Assembly (NCBI RefSeq): GCF_003258605.2
Contig: NZ_CP031264.1
Span: forward strand, 1,612,001-1,676,000
From: Peterkaempfera bronchialis
GTDB lineage: Bacteria; Actinomycetota; Actinomycetes; Streptomycetales; Streptomycetaceae
DNA: 64,000 bases
Direction: 5' to 3'
Position numbers and translations under genes: made by a program. This document shows, one piece after another, positions 7,759-17,385 of this stretch; position 1 is the first letter of the stretch; every line of letters begins with the position of its first letter. Under the pieces are notes generated by a model. That model did not search any database, was not told where the DNA came from, and saw only the letters and a list, made by a program, of their open reading frames with translations.

Positions 7759-9681
7759 GTGACCATATCCTCACCGCGCGGAGAGCGCCCCTCGCGCCTC
7801 CGTCGCAGTATCGCCGCGCTGGGCGGGCTGGCACTCGCCTCAGGGCTGTGCATCGCCGCAGGCGGCACCCAGGCCCAGGCTGCCGCCGCTCGGGTGGACA
7901 ACCCGTACGTCGGCGCCGGCGTTTACGTGAACCCCGAGTGGGCCGCCCATGCGGCCGCCGAGCCCGGCGGCAGCGCGGTCTCCAACCAGCCCACCGGTGT
8001 GTGGATGGACCGGATCGCCGCGATCAACGGCTCCAGCACCAGCATGGGTCTGAAGGCGCACCTCGACCGCGCGGTGCAGCAGGCCGCCGGCAAGCCGTTT
8101 GTCATCCAGGTCGTCATCTACGACCTCCCCGGCCGCGACTGTGCCGCGCTCGCCTCCAACGGTGAGCTCGGCCCGACGGACCTGCCGAAGTACAAGAGCG
8201 ACTACATCGACCCGATCGCCAAGATCCTGGCCGACCCGGCCTACGCGAACCTGCGGATCGTGACCACGGTCGAGATCGACTCGCTGCCCAACCTGGTGAC
8301 CAACACCAGCGGCCGTGACACTGCCACCGCCGCCTGTGACGTCATGAAGGCGAACGGCAACTACGTCAACGGTGTCGGGTACGCCCTGGCCAAGCTGGGC
8401 GCCATCTCGAACGTCTACAACTACGTCGACGCCGGCCACCACGGCTGGATCGGCTGGGACGACAACCTCGACGCGTCCATCACGCTGTTCAAGCAGGCTG
8501 CCACCTCGCAGGGCAGCACGGTCAACAACGTGGCCGGCTTCATCACCAACACCGCCAACTACTCGGCGCTGAAGGAGCCGTACTTCACCGTCAACGACAC
8601 GATCAACGGTCAGGCGGTCCGCGAGACGTCCAAGTGGATCGACTGGAACCGCTACGCCGACGAGCTGTCGTTCGCCCAGGCGTTCCGGACCAAGGCGATC
8701 GCGGCCGGCTTCCCGTCGGACATCGGCATGCTGATCGACACCTCCCGTAACGGCTGGGGCGGCGCCAAGCGTCCGACCGGCCCCGGCCCGAAGACCAGCG
8801 CCGACGCCTACGTCGACGGTGGCCGCATCGACCGCCGGATCCAGCTCGGCAACTGGTGCAACCAGTCCGGCGCCGGCCTCGGCGAGCGTCCGAAGGCTGC
8901 CCCGGAGTCCGGGATCGACGCCTACGTCTGGATGAAGCCTCCGGGCGAGTCGGACGGTTCCAGCTCTGCCATCTCGAACGACGAGGGCAAGGGCTTCGAC
9001 CGGATGTGCGACCCCACCTACGGTGGCAACGCGCGTAACGGCAACAACATGTCCGGCGCTCTGCCGAACGCGCCGGTCTCCGGCCACTGGTTCTCCGCGC
9101 AGTTCCAGGAGCTCCTGAAGAACGCCTACCCGCCGGTCACCGGCGGCGGCACCACCGGTGGCACCACCGCCGGTACCACGGCGGGCACCACCGCCGGTAC
9201 CACGGCGGGCACCACGGCCGGTACCACCAACGGCGGCACCACCGCGGGCACCACCAACGGCGGCACCACGGCCGGCACCACGGCGGGCACCACCAACGGC
9301 GGCACCACGGCCGGTACCACCAACGGCGGCACCACCGCGGGCACCACCACCGGCGGCTCCACCACCGGCGGCAACGGCAACAACGCCGGCTGCACCGCCA
9401 CCTACTCGCCCAACTCCTGGAACGACGGCTTCACCGCCGATGTGACGGTCAAGGCGGGCAACACGGCCATCAAGTCCTGGAAGGTCACCTGGACCTTCAG
9501 CGGCAACCAGAAGGTCACCTCCTCCTGGAACGCCAATGTGACCCAGAGCGGCACCTCGGTGACCGCGACCAACATGAGCTACAACGGCTCGGTGGCCGCC
9601 AACGGCACCACGTCGTTCGGCTTCCAGGGCACCTACAGCGGCACCAACAGCACCCCCACGCTCACCTGCACCGCGAGCTGA
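7759..9681 (+). CDS. Secreted GH6 cellulase (cellobiohydrolase type) with CBM2
   Basis: Hydrolyses beta-1,4-glucan outside the cell. The GTG at 7759 follows AAGGAG by about 5 bases. A signal peptide with arginines (RLRRSIAALGGLALASG) ends near TQAQA. The GH6 domain (about residues 45-455) has the family acids D127 (YDLPGRDCAA), D174 (VEIDSLPNLVTN) and D327 (LIDTSRNGWGG). Long loops such as GHHGWIGWDDN resemble exo-acting Cel6B-type enzymes. A Thr-Ala-Gly/Asn-Gly repeat linker (9143-9372) leads to a C-terminal family 2 cellulose-binding module with Cys near both ends. Two upstream CebR-type boxes point to cellobiose-inducible expression. Exo versus endo action is inferred. Confidence 0.93.
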   Translation: MTISSPRGERPSRLRRSIAALGGLALASGLCIAAGGTQAQAAAARVDNPYVGAGVYVNPEWAAHAAAEPGGSAVSNQPTGVWMDRIAAINGSSTSMGLKAHLDRAVQQAAGKPFVIQVVIYDLPGRDCAALASNGELGPTDLPKYKSDYIDPIAKILADPAYANLRIVTTVEIDSLPNLVTNTSGRDTATAACDVMKANGNYVNGVGYALAKLGAISNVYNYVDAGHHGWIGWDDNLDASITLFKQAATSQGSTVNNVAGFITNTANYSALKEPYFTVNDTINGQAVRETSKWIDWNRYADELSFAQAFRTKAIAAGFPSDIGMLIDTSRNGWGGAKRPTGPGPKTSADAYVDGGRIDRRIQLGNWCNQSGAGLGERPKAAPESGIDAYVWMKPPGESDGSSSAISNDEGKGFDRMCDPTYGGNARNGNNMSGALPNAPVSGHWFSAQFQELLKNAYPPVTGGGTTGGTTAGTTAGTTAGTTAGTTAGTTNGGTTAGTTNGGTTAGTTAGTTNGGTTAGTTNGGTTAGTTTGGSTTGGNGNNAGCTATYSPNSWNDGFTADVTVKAGNTAIKSWKVTWTFSGNQKVTSSWNANVTQSGTSVTATNMSYNGSVAANGTTSFGFQGTYSGTNSTPTLTCTAS

Positions 9682-9695
9682 CACACGGATGACCC

Positions 9696-9734
9696 GGTGC
9701 CCGGGGATCGGCGACCCGCCGATCCCCGGGCACC
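9696..9734 (+). terminator. Terminator hairpin after the cellulase
   Basis: A perfect 18-bp inverted repeat (9696-9713 with 9717-9734) with a 3-base loop ACC begins 15 bases after the cellulase stop. No T-tract follows. After it come short GCCGACGG-like direct repeats up to about 9835, with no gene. Confidence 0.75.
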
Positions 9735-9887
9735 GCCGTATGTGCGCCCACCGGCGCCGGTGACGGCCCCTCCCGGCAGCGGGCCGACGGTAGGCCGACG
9801 GCAGGGCGACGGTGCGCCGACAGCCGGCCGACGGCGGTGACAGCGGGATACCGGCGGGCTGTCAGCGGCATCGGGCACCGTGGGGGC

Positions 9888-10949
9888 ATGACACCGACCG
9901 ACACCGCCCCCGCCGCGACGGAACTCGCCGTCGACGTACGCGGCATCGTCAAGCACTACGGCACCACCAAGGCCCTGGACGGGGTCGACCTCCAGGTCCG
10001 CCAGGGCACCGTCCTGGGCGTCCTCGGGCCCAACGGCGCGGGCAAGACCACCCTGGTCCGGGTGCTCTCCACGCTCGTCAAGCCGGACGCCGGCAGCGCC
10101 ACCGTGGCCGGCTGGGACGTCCTGCGCCAGCCCCGGCAGCTGCGCCGCGCCATCGGGCTCACCGGCCAGTACGCCTCGGTGGACGAGATGCTCTCCGGGC
10201 GGGAGAACCTCTATCTGATCGGCCGCCTGCTCGACCTGTCCCGCAAGGATGCCAAGGCCCGCGCCGCCGAGCTGCTGGAGCGGTTCTCGCTCACCGAGGC
10301 CGCCGGACGCGCCGCCCGCACCTACTCGGGGGGCATGCGCCGCCGCCTCGACCTGGCCGCCAGCATGATCGGCCGCCCCCGGGTGCTCTATCTGGACGAG
10401 CCCACCACCGGCCTGGACCCGCGCACCCGCAACGAGGTGTGGGAGGAGGTCCAGCGGATGGTCGCCGAGGGCTGCACGGTGCTGCTCACCACCCAGTACA
10501 TGGAGGAGGCCGAGCAGCTCGCCGACGAACTGACCGTCATCGACCGGGGCCGGGTGATCGCCGCCGGCGGGGTCACCGAGCTGAAGTCCAGGATCGGCGG
10601 CCAGTCCCTGCGGGTGCGCCCGGCCCGCCCTGCCGACCTGCCCGAGATGGCCCGCTGCCTCGCCGAGGCCGGTGTGCACGGCGCCACCACCGACCCGGAC
10701 ACCGGGCTGCTGACCGTACCGGCGGCCGGGGAGGAGCAACTGACCACCGTGGTCGGCGTGCTGGGCACCCGAGGCTTCGCCATAGCCGGCATCGACACCC
10801 ACCTGCCGAGCCTGGACGAGGTCTTCCTGGCCGTCACCGGGCAGCGCGCCCCCGCCTCCGCCATGTCCCCCACCGACCGGGACGCCGAGCCCGCCACCGA
10901 GCCCGCCACCGAGCCCGCCACCGAGCCCGAGAAGGAGTACGCGGTATGA
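9888..10949 (+). CDS. DrrA-type ABC exporter, ATP-binding subunit
   Basis: Energises drug or lipid export with the downstream permease. The ABC domain shows Walker A GPNGAGKTT at about residue 47, signature YSGGMRRRLDLA, Walker B VLYLDEPTTGLDP and the switch His region LLTTQYMEEAE. A DrrA C-terminal extension contains LDEVFLAVTG, and the tail has Pro-Ala-Thr-Glu repeats. I chose the ATG at 9888 because it has GGGGG directly upstream and starts the conserved part; an in-frame start at 9837 would add 17 residues. The stop overlaps the permease start as ATGA. Confidence 0.92.
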   Translation: MTPTDTAPAATELAVDVRGIVKHYGTTKALDGVDLQVRQGTVLGVLGPNGAGKTTLVRVLSTLVKPDAGSATVAGWDVLRQPRQLRRAIGLTGQYASVDEMLSGRENLYLIGRLLDLSRKDAKARAAELLERFSLTEAAGRAARTYSGGMRRRLDLAASMIGRPRVLYLDEPTTGLDPRTRNEVWEEVQRMVAEGCTVLLTTQYMEEAEQLADELTVIDRGRVIAAGGVTELKSRIGGQSLRVRPARPADLPEMARCLAEAGVHGATTDPDTGLLTVPAAGEEQLTTVVGVLGTRGFAIAGIDTHLPSLDEVFLAVTGQRAPASAMSPTDRDAEPATEPATEPATEPEKEYAV

Positions 10950-11767
10950 GCGCCGCCGTCGCAACCCCCCTGGCCGCCCCGGCCTCGTACGGCAGCGGCC
11001 GGATCGGCCCGCGCGCCCAGCTGCGCCACATCGGAGCGCTCACCCGGCGCAATCTGATGCGGATCAAGGCCGACCCCGAGTCGATGTTCGACGCCCTGCT
11101 GATGCCGATCGTCTTCACCGTGCTCTTTGTCTATGTCTTCGGCGGCGCCCTCTCCGGCAACCGGCAGGACTACATCCAGTACCTGGTGCCGGGCCTGCTC
11201 GGCCAGACCGGGATCAACCTGGCGATGGGCGTGGGCACCGGGCTCAACACCGACTTCACCACCGGGGTGATGGACCGCTTCCGCACCCTGCCGATCGGCC
11301 GCGCCTCGGTGCTGATCGGCAAGCTGCTGGCGGAGGTCTGCCGGGCCCTGCTCTCCTTCGCGATCCTGATCGCCTTCGCCATGCTGCTCGGCCTGAAGGT
11401 GCACACCGGTCCGCTCCAGGTGCTGGCCGCGGTCGCGCTCTCGCTGCTCTTCGGCGCCTCCATGGTCTGGGTGTCGATGCTGCTCGGTATGTCGCTGCGC
11501 AGCGCCCAGGCGGTGCAGGGGGTCTCCATGCTGGTGATCATGCCGCTTCAGTTCGGCAGCTCCACCTTCGCCAACCCCGACACCATGCCCGGCTGGCTCC
11601 AGGCGTTCACCAAGGTCAACCCGCTCTCGGCGCTGGCCGACGCCTCCCGCAGCCTCTTCAACGGCGGGCCGCTGACCCACTCGGTGCTGATGGTGCTGGC
11701 CTGGTCGATCTGCCTCACGGCGGTCACCGCGCCGCTGGCGGTGGCCCGGTTCCGCAAGCGGACCTGA
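10946..11767 (+). CDS. DrrB-type ABC exporter permease
   Basis: A 273-residue ABC-2 membrane subunit with about six hydrophobic segments (IVFTVLFVYVFGGAL, FAILIAFAMLLGL, VLAAVALSLLFGASMVWVSMLLG). It carries the family runs MDRFRTLPIGRAS and FANPDTMPGWLQAF-TKVNPLS. Translation is coupled to the ATPase gene by an ATGA overlap. It converges directly on the AfsR-like gene, with no spacer between the stops. Probably exports a hydrophobic or antibiotic compound; substrate unknown. Confidence 0.92.
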   Translation: MSAAVATPLAAPASYGSGRIGPRAQLRHIGALTRRNLMRIKADPESMFDALLMPIVFTVLFVYVFGGALSGNRQDYIQYLVPGLLGQTGINLAMGVGTGLNTDFTTGVMDRFRTLPIGRASVLIGKLLAEVCRALLSFAILIAFAMLLGLKVHTGPLQVLAAVALSLLFGASMVWVSMLLGMSLRSAQAVQGVSMLVIMPLQFGSSTFANPDTMPGWLQAFTKVNPLSALADASRSLFNGGPLTHSVLMVLAWSICLTAVTAPLAVARFRKRT

Positions 11768-14700
11768 TCAGCCCTCGAAGCGGTCCAGCAGGGCGGCGGC
11801 CTCCTCGGCTTCGAGGCGGCCGCCCCTGGCGTACTCGGCCTCGAACTCCGGGTCGCCCAGCAGCTCGCGCAGCAGCCGCTGGTGGTCGGCGATCTCCAGC
11901 CGCTCCAGATGGTTGCCGACGTTCCTGCTGAGCGCGGCATGCGCACCGAGCAGTACGGCCCCCAGCCGGGCCGCCGCCGGCCGCTGCTCCCCGGCGGCCG
12001 CCTGCTCCGCCGCCATCCGGGCCAGGACGCAGCCGGCGAGGGAGAAGAGCATCACCGACATGAAGTCGGTGAACCAGGGCAACGTCTCGCCTGCCCGGAC
12101 CCGTCCGATGCCCTGCCGCACCAGTGGCAGGGCCCGCTGCGGGTCCCCCAGCCGCGCCTCCGCCCAGCCGTCCAGGGTGGTCAGCAGACCCTGGACGGCC
12201 TCCGGGCCGAGCGGTCCCAGCGGGGTGTTCCGCCGCAGCAGGTGCAGCAGTCCGGCGGCGCCGACCCGGTCGCCGCGCCGGGTGGCCAGCAGAAGCAGCA
12301 GCAGTCGGCCGAAGAAGACCGCGCCGTCCCCCTCCCGGCGGCCGGCGCCGCCCCGCCGCACCCCCTCGGCGATCAGCCGCTCCCCCTCCTCCGGTGCCAG
12401 GCCGAGCAGCGCCTCGCCCTGGCGGACCAGCAGGATCGGCACCTCCTGGTGCGCGCCCAGCTCCTCGGCGAGCCGGATCGCCCGCGCATAGCTCTCGGCG
12501 GCCAGGGCGTATTCGCCCCGGCCGCCCGCCGCCTCGGCCCTGGCGGAGAGCGCCTCAGAGACGCCCCAGCGGTCGCCCAGCCGCTCGAAGATCTCCAGCG
12601 CCTCGTCGGCGTCATTGGTCGGCCGATTCCCATGGTCGATCCAGTCATTGGTGAACTTGGCGCGGAACTGGAGGGCGAAGGCCAGGTCCCAGGCGCTGCC
12701 GTGTCGGCGGCAGCCGTCCACCAGCGCGTCCAGCAGCGCAGGGAGCTGCTCCATCTCCCCGGTCAGAACGGCCGCGAGCACCCGGATCGGCGTCGGGAAG
12801 CGGCACGAGCGGGGCAGCTCGGGCGGGTACGCGGCCAGGATGCGCCGACTCAGCGCCGCCGCTTCCGCCGAGGTGAGGTCGGTGTGGTGGTCTCCGAAGC
12901 CGGAGGCCAGCCGGTTGAGTCCCACCTGCCGCCGTGCCTCCAGCAGCACCGCCGGAGCCCAGGGCGGCGGCTCGTCCAGCGGGCCGGGGGCGGTGCCCTC
13001 GGGGTCGGCCTCGTACGGGTCGGCGGCAAACGGGTCGGGGCCCAACGCCAGGACCGCGTCGCACCAGGTGCGGGACTCGGTGTCATAGTCCCGCAAGGTC
13101 CAGAACCAGCTCATGCCGAGGATCAGGCAGGCCGCCTCCTGCTGGTCCCCGGTCTCGATGGCGCGGCGCAGCGCCGCCCGGACGTTGTCCTGCTCGCGCT
13201 CCAGCCGGTCCAGCCAGCGCAGCTGGTCGGGGCCGTGCAGCAGTGGCGCGGCGCGGCGCACCAGCTCCCGGAAGCAGCGCAGATGGCGGCCCTGGGTCTG
13301 CTGGACCTCGGCCTCGCCCGCGTCATGCAGCCGTTCGGCGGCGTACTCGTGAATGGTCTCCAGCAGCCGGTAGCGGGCGGGTCCGCCCTCCCAGCCGAGG
13401 TCGGCGACGACCAGCGACTTGTCGACCAGGGAGAGCAGCAGCCCGGCGACCTCCACCTCGGGCACCGCTGCGCCGTCGGCGCAGACCTGCTCGGCGGCCT
13501 CCAGGGTGCAGCCGCCGGCGAAGACGGAGAGCCGCCGCAGCAGGGCGCGCTCGTCCTCGGCCAGCAGCTCCCAGCTCCAGTCGACCACCGCCCGCAGGGT
13601 CTGCTGACGGGGCATCAGGGTGCGGCTGCCGCTGGAGAGCAGCTGGAAGCGGCCGTCCAGCCGGTCGGCTATCTGACGTACCGTCATGCCGCGGAGCCGG
13701 GCCGCCGCCAGCTCGATGGCCAGCGGCAGCCCGTCCAGCCGGCGGCAGATCTCGGCGGACGCCTGCGGGTCCTGGGCCGGGTCGAAGCCGGGCCGGGCCG
13801 CCGCGCCGCGCTCGGCCAGCAGCCGCAGCGCGGCCGGGTCCGGCAGCGGGTCCACCGGGCGTACGGTCTCGCCGGGGACGCCGAGCGGCTCCCGGCTGGT
13901 GGCCAGGACGGTGATCCCGGGGCACTCGGCCAGCAGCCGGTCGGCCAGTTCGGCGCTGGCCTGGACCAGGTGCTCGCAGTTGTCGAGCAGCAGCAGCATC
14001 CGCCGCCCCGCGCAGTGCTCGACCAGCCGCCGCATCGGGTCGGCCGGTCGGCCCTCCAGGGCCTCGGCGACCTTGCCCCGGTGCAGTACGGTCTCGCGCA
14101 GGCCGAGCGCGGAGAGCACCGCGCCGGGGACCGCCGCCGGGTCGTCCAGTGGGGCCAGCTCGGCCTGCCAGACGCCGTCCGGCCATGCCCCGGCCGCCTC
14201 CTGGGCCCGCGCCGCCTCCACCGACAGCCGGGTCTTGCCGGACCCGCCGGGCCCGGTCAGGGTGACCAGCCGGGCGGCGGTGAGGGTGCTGCCCAGCGCG
14301 GCCAGCTCCTCCTCCCGGCCGACAAAGCTGGTCAGCCGTGCGCGCAGGCCCCCGGCGGCGGCGGTCCGCTGCGGCGCGGCGGGAGGGGCGGGAGCGGCTG
14401 AGGCGACGGGGACAGCAGGGGCGGGGGCCGGGACGGCCGTCCGCTGCGGCTGCGGCTCCTCCGGGGGGAGCAGCAGCTCGCGGTGGAGCGCCTGGAGCTC
14501 CGCCCCCGGGTCGGCGCCCAGCCCGTCGGCGAGCGCCCGGCGCAGCTCCTCGTACGCCTGGAGTGCCTGGGCGGTGCGGCCCTCGGCGCGCAGTGCCCGG
14601 ATCAGCAGCGCATGCAGCTGCTCGTCCAGCGGGTGGTCGCGGCTGAGCTCCGCCAGTTCCGGGACCAGCTGTGCGGACCGGCCCAGCGCCAGGTCGGCGG

Positions 14701-15184
14701 TGATCCGGCGGCGCAGCGCGGTCAGCCGCTGCGCCTCATAGCGGGCCGCGGCGGAGGCCCGGTCCGGGAGGTCGGCCAGCGCAGGGCCGCGCCAGAGCGC
14801 CAGGGCCTCGCGCAGCAGCTCGGCGGCGGCGGGCGCGGCCCGGCCGTCGGACAGCGCCCGCTCCGCCTGGCCGACCAGCCGGTGGAAGCGGCCCAGGTCG
14901 ATGTCGTCGGCGTCGGCGCGCAGCCAGTACCCCTCCGGGCCGGAGCCGACCGCCGCCCGGCCCAGGGCCCGGCGCAACCGGCCCACCAGGGTCTGGAGCG
15001 CGCCGGGCCCGTCCTGCGGGGGTTCGCCGTCCCAGACCTCCCCGACCAGGGTCTCGACCGGGACCGGTCTGCCCTGGCGCAGCGCGAGCGCGGCCAGCAG
15101 CGCACGCAGCCGCGCACCGCCGAGCGGGACCGGGGTGCCGTCGTCGTGGTGGGCCTGGGTGGTGCCGAGGATGCCGTAGCGCAC
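11768..15184 (-). CDS. AfsR/SARP-family regulator with BTAD, NB-ARC ATPase and TPR-like regions
   Basis: A 1138-residue multidomain transcription activator. The N-terminus has the OmpR-like DNA-binding fold and BTAD (RYGILGTTQAH, LRALLAALALRQGRPVPVETLVGEVW, then LQALHRELL near residue 250). A central ATPase follows, with Walker A GPGGSGKTRLS, Walker B LLLLDNCEHL and GLPLAIELAAARLRG. The long C-terminal part resembles helical repeats. Such proteins activate specialised-metabolism genes. Start: GTG 15184 matches the usual first residues of the family; an ATG at 15235 would add 17 unconserved residues. Target unknown; the adjacent DrrAB pair is a candidate. Confidence 0.88.
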   Translation of the reverse strand: MRYGILGTTQAHHDDGTPVPLGGARLRALLAALALRQGRPVPVETLVGEVWDGEPPQDGPGALQTLVGRLRRALGRAAVGSGPEGYWLRADADDIDLGRFHRLVGQAERALSDGRAAPAAAELLREALALWRGPALADLPDRASAAARYEAQRLTALRRRITADLALGRSAQLVPELAELSRDHPLDEQLHALLIRALRAEGRTAQALQAYEELRRALADGLGADPGAELQALHRELLLPPEEPQPQRTAVPAPAPAVPVASAAPAPPAAPQRTAAAGGLRARLTSFVGREEELAALGSTLTAARLVTLTGPGGSGKTRLSVEAARAQEAAGAWPDGVWQAELAPLDDPAAVPGAVLSALGLRETVLHRGKVAEALEGRPADPMRRLVEHCAGRRMLLLLDNCEHLVQASAELADRLLAECPGITVLATSREPLGVPGETVRPVDPLPDPAALRLLAERGAAARPGFDPAQDPQASAEICRRLDGLPLAIELAAARLRGMTVRQIADRLDGRFQLLSSGSRTLMPRQQTLRAVVDWSWELLAEDERALLRRLSVFAGGCTLEAAEQVCADGAAVPEVEVAGLLLSLVDKSLVVADLGWEGGPARYRLLETIHEYAAERLHDAGEAEVQQTQGRHLRCFRELVRRAAPLLHGPDQLRWLDRLEREQDNVRAALRRAIETGDQQEAACLILGMSWFWTLRDYDTESRTWCDAVLALGPDPFAADPYEADPEGTAPGPLDEPPPWAPAVLLEARRQVGLNRLASGFGDHHTDLTSAEAAALSRRILAAYPPELPRSCRFPTPIRVLAAVLTGEMEQLPALLDALVDGCRRHGSAWDLAFALQFRAKFTNDWIDHGNRPTNDADEALEIFERLGDRWGVSEALSARAEAAGGRGEYALAAESYARAIRLAEELGAHQEVPILLVRQGEALLGLAPEEGERLIAEGVRRGGAGRREGDGAVFFGRLLLLLLATRRGDRVGAAGLLHLLRRNTPLGPLGPEAVQGLLTTLDGWAEARLGDPQRALPLVRQGIGRVRAGETLPWFTDFMSVMLFSLAGCVLARMAAEQAAAGEQRPAAARLGAVLLGAHAALSRNVGNHLERLEIADHQRLLRELLGDPEFEAEYARGGRLEAEEAAALLDRFEG

Positions 15185-15263
15185 ACCCCCATTCTGATCG
15201 AAACCCGACCCCGCCCGAGCCAGGGGTCCAGGCATGGCCGCGGAGGACCGTCCGGCGGCGGTG

Positions 15264-16061
15264 TCAGCCGGTCGTGGGAGTGAGCAGCACGAAGTCGGCG
15301 CCGAAGGGGTCGAGGCAGACGGCCATGCGGCCGATGCCCTCGGCGGTCTCCGGGCCCATCTGCACGGAGCCGCCGTGCTCGGTGATCCTGGCGACGGTGG
15401 CGTCGCAGTCGGCGGAGCCGAACACGGGGTGCCAGTAGGGTCGGCCGCCGGTCAGGGTGAGGTGCTCGGCGGCGAGCTGCATGATGCCGCCGTGCATGCG
15501 CTCCTGGCCGAGGCCGGCCGGGGTGATCAGCGAGTAGGTCCCTTCGATGCCGCCGGGCAGCGGGACGTCCTGGGTCTGCCAGCCGAAGAGGGAGCCGTAG
15601 AACTCCTTGGCGGCGGCCGCGTCGGTGGTGTACAGCTCGGTCCAGGACAGGGCGCCCGGCTCGTCCACCGCCTCCAGCCCCCGGACCTTCCCCGGCTGCC
15701 AGACGGCGAACTGCCCGCCCTGCGGGTCGGTGAACTGGGCCAGCCGCCCCGCGTCGCCGACGTCGCCCGGGGCGAGCCGTACCGTGCCGCCCAACCGCTC
15801 CACGGCCTGGGCGGTGGCCTCCGCGTCGGGGGTGCCGAAGTAGGCCGTCCAGGCCGAGCGGGCCCCCTCCTCGGTGAGCGGGCCGATCGCGGCGACGGAC
15901 CGGCCGTCCAGCGTACAGAGGCCGTATCCGCCCGCGTCCGGGCCGTAGGACCGAAACTCCCAGCCGAAGACGGCGCTGTAGAAGGCGGCCGTGGCGGCGA
16001 TGTCGGGGGCGCCGAGGTCCAGCCAGCACGGGGAGCCGGGGACGAAGTCGGTCGTGATCAT
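15264..16061 (-). CDS. Two-domain VOC (glyoxalase-fold) protein
   Basis: A 265-residue protein made of two glyoxalase/bleomycin-resistance folds. The first begins PCWLDLGAPDIAATAAFYSAVFGWEF, the second TELYTTDAAAAKEFYGSLFGW. It resembles the CFP30B/hydroxylase-associated VOC proteins of actinobacteria, whose substrates are mostly unknown. The ATG at 16061 has AAGGGA at proper spacing; longer in-frame extensions upstream lack this. No operon partner is evident. Confidence 0.88.
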   Translation of the reverse strand: MITTDFVPGSPCWLDLGAPDIAATAAFYSAVFGWEFRSYGPDAGGYGLCTLDGRSVAAIGPLTEEGARSAWTAYFGTPDAEATAQAVERLGGTVRLAPGDVGDAGRLAQFTDPQGGQFAVWQPGKVRGLEAVDEPGALSWTELYTTDAAAAKEFYGSLFGWQTQDVPLPGGIEGTYSLITPAGLGQERMHGGIMQLAAEHLTLTGGRPYWHPVFGSADCDATVARITEHGGSVQMGPETAEGIGRMAVCLDPFGADFVLLTPTTG

Positions 16062-16173
16062 GGCGATTCCCTTCGAAGGGCGTAGGGGCGTTCTCCGGTG
16101 CAGACCGGCGCGGCGCCCGGAACTCATCGGTCGGCCGCGCCGTTTTCCGGGCACCGCCTTTTCGGGCACCATC

Positions 16174-16218
16174 GCATCGCCTTGTGCCGCATCGCCTTGT
16201 GCCACACCGCCTTGTGCC
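16174..16218. repeat. Three 15-bp tandem repeats
   Basis: Units GCATCGCCTTGTGCC, the same again, and ACACCGCCTTGTGCC lie head to tail in the intergenic region before the M50 protease gene. No function can be assigned. Confidence 0.8.
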
Positions 16219-16277
16219 AGGAAGAGATCGACCTGCATGATCGGTGCTCCTGTCCCACAGCCTCGGAGACCGCAGAG

Positions 16278-17060
16278 ATGACCTACGCCGGTACACAGCG
16301 CCAGCGCAGCGAGGAGCGCCGGGTCAGCCCGGTGTTCTGGGTGCTGCTCGCCGTCCTCGGCACGTCCTCCTGGGCGGTGTGGACCGGCTATGGGGAGAAC
16401 GCCCGGTTCGGGGTCTTCCTCTTCGTGGTCTCCGGCTGGGTGGTCTCGCTCTGCCTGCACGAGTACGCGCACGCCCGCACCGCGCTGCACGGCGGCGACC
16501 TGACGGTGGGCGCCAAGGGCTATCTGACGCTCAATCCGCTGAAGTACGCCAACACCCTGCTCAGCGTGATCCTGCCGGTGGTCTTTGTGATCCTGGGCGG
16601 CATCGGGCTGCCCGGCGGCGCGGTCTTCATCGAGCGGCACCGGATCAGCGGTCGCTGGAAGCACAGCCTGATATCGGCGGCGGGCCCGCTGGTGAACCTG
16701 GCGCTGGCGGTGGCGCTGCTGCTGCCGATCGGCGCGGGCTGGCTGGACAGCGCGCCGCCGACCTTTGTGGTGGCGCTGGCGTTCCTGGCGATGCTCCAGG
16801 TCACCGCGACGGTGCTCAACCTGATCCCGGTGCCGGGCTTCGACGGCTACGGCATCATCGAGCCCTGGCTGTCACTGAAGGCCCGGCGCGCGGTGGAGCC
16901 GTTCGCGCCGTTCGGGATGCTGGCGCTCTTCGCACTGCTCTGGCAGACCCCGCTGGGCGACTGGTTCTGGAAGCTGGTCTACCGGGTGATGGAGCTGCTG
17001 GACGTGTCGCCGAGCCTGGCCGCGATCGGCTACCACGCCTTCCGCTTCTGGGAGGGCTGA
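16278..17060 (+). CDS. Site-2 protease family (M50) membrane metalloprotease
   Basis: A 260-residue polytopic membrane protein. The zinc site HEYAH lies in an early transmembrane helix (VSLCLHEYAHARTALHGGD). The second family motif, NLIPVPGFDGYG, supplies the third metal ligand Asp. About six hydrophobic segments. M50 proteins cut substrates within the membrane, often anti-sigma factors, but no substrate is encoded next to it. ATG at 16278 was chosen because the hydrophobic core begins shortly after and GGAG precedes it; upstream in-frame residues are not conserved-looking. Confidence 0.9.
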   Translation: MTYAGTQRQRSEERRVSPVFWVLLAVLGTSSWAVWTGYGENARFGVFLFVVSGWVVSLCLHEYAHARTALHGGDLTVGAKGYLTLNPLKYANTLLSVILPVVFVILGGIGLPGGAVFIERHRISGRWKHSLISAAGPLVNLALAVALLLPIGAGWLDSAPPTFVVALAFLAMLQVTATVLNLIPVPGFDGYGIIEPWLSLKARRAVEPFAPFGMLALFALLWQTPLGDWFWKLVYRVMELLDVSPSLAAIGYHAFRFWEG

Positions 17061-17074
17061 GCCAGCGGCCCGGG

Positions 17075-17245
17075 TCAGCCCTGGGCGGTGCGCGCCCGGC
17101 GGATGTAGTACCAGGCCATGTTGCTGGTGAGGCCGGCCAGCAGGACCCAGATCACCCCGAACCAGTTGCCCTGCACAAAGGAGACGACGGCGGCGGCGAC
17201 CGCCAGCAGGCAGGCGACGAGGGCGAGGACGGCGTTGCGGGGCAT
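17075..17245 (-). CDS. Small two-helix membrane protein
   Basis: A 56-residue protein, MPRNAVLALVAC..., with two predicted membrane helices (ALVACLLAVAAAVVSFV and FGVIWVLLAGLTSNMAWYY) and a basic C-terminus RRARTAQG. ATG with GGGAG about ten bases upstream. It resembles small conserved Streptomyces membrane proteins; no function known. Confidence 0.7.
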   Translation of the reverse strand: MPRNAVLALVACLLAVAAAVVSFVQGNWFGVIWVLLAGLTSNMAWYYIRRARTAQG

Positions 17246-17320
17246 GGCTGCGGACTCCCGGCGGACGGTGGGGTGCGTACGGCCACCATTGTCCCCGATG
17301 CCGAACGGCCGGTGGGAGCG

Positions 17321-17349
17321 GGGCGCGGCCCCCGCCCGGGGCCGCGCCC
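17321..17349 (-). terminator. Hairpin terminator after npdG
   Basis: A perfect 12-bp stem (GGGCGCGGCCCC and complement) with a 5-base loop lies about 36 bases past the npdG stop on the minus strand and before the small membrane protein gene. Confidence 0.65.
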
Positions 17350-17385
17350 GCAGGGTCGGACGTCGCTGGGTCGGGCGTCGCAGGC

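Noticed and set aside
9143-9372. Dense short repeats that look array-like
   Set aside because: They are in frame within the cellulase and encode its Thr/Gly linker; no spacer structure, so not CRISPR.
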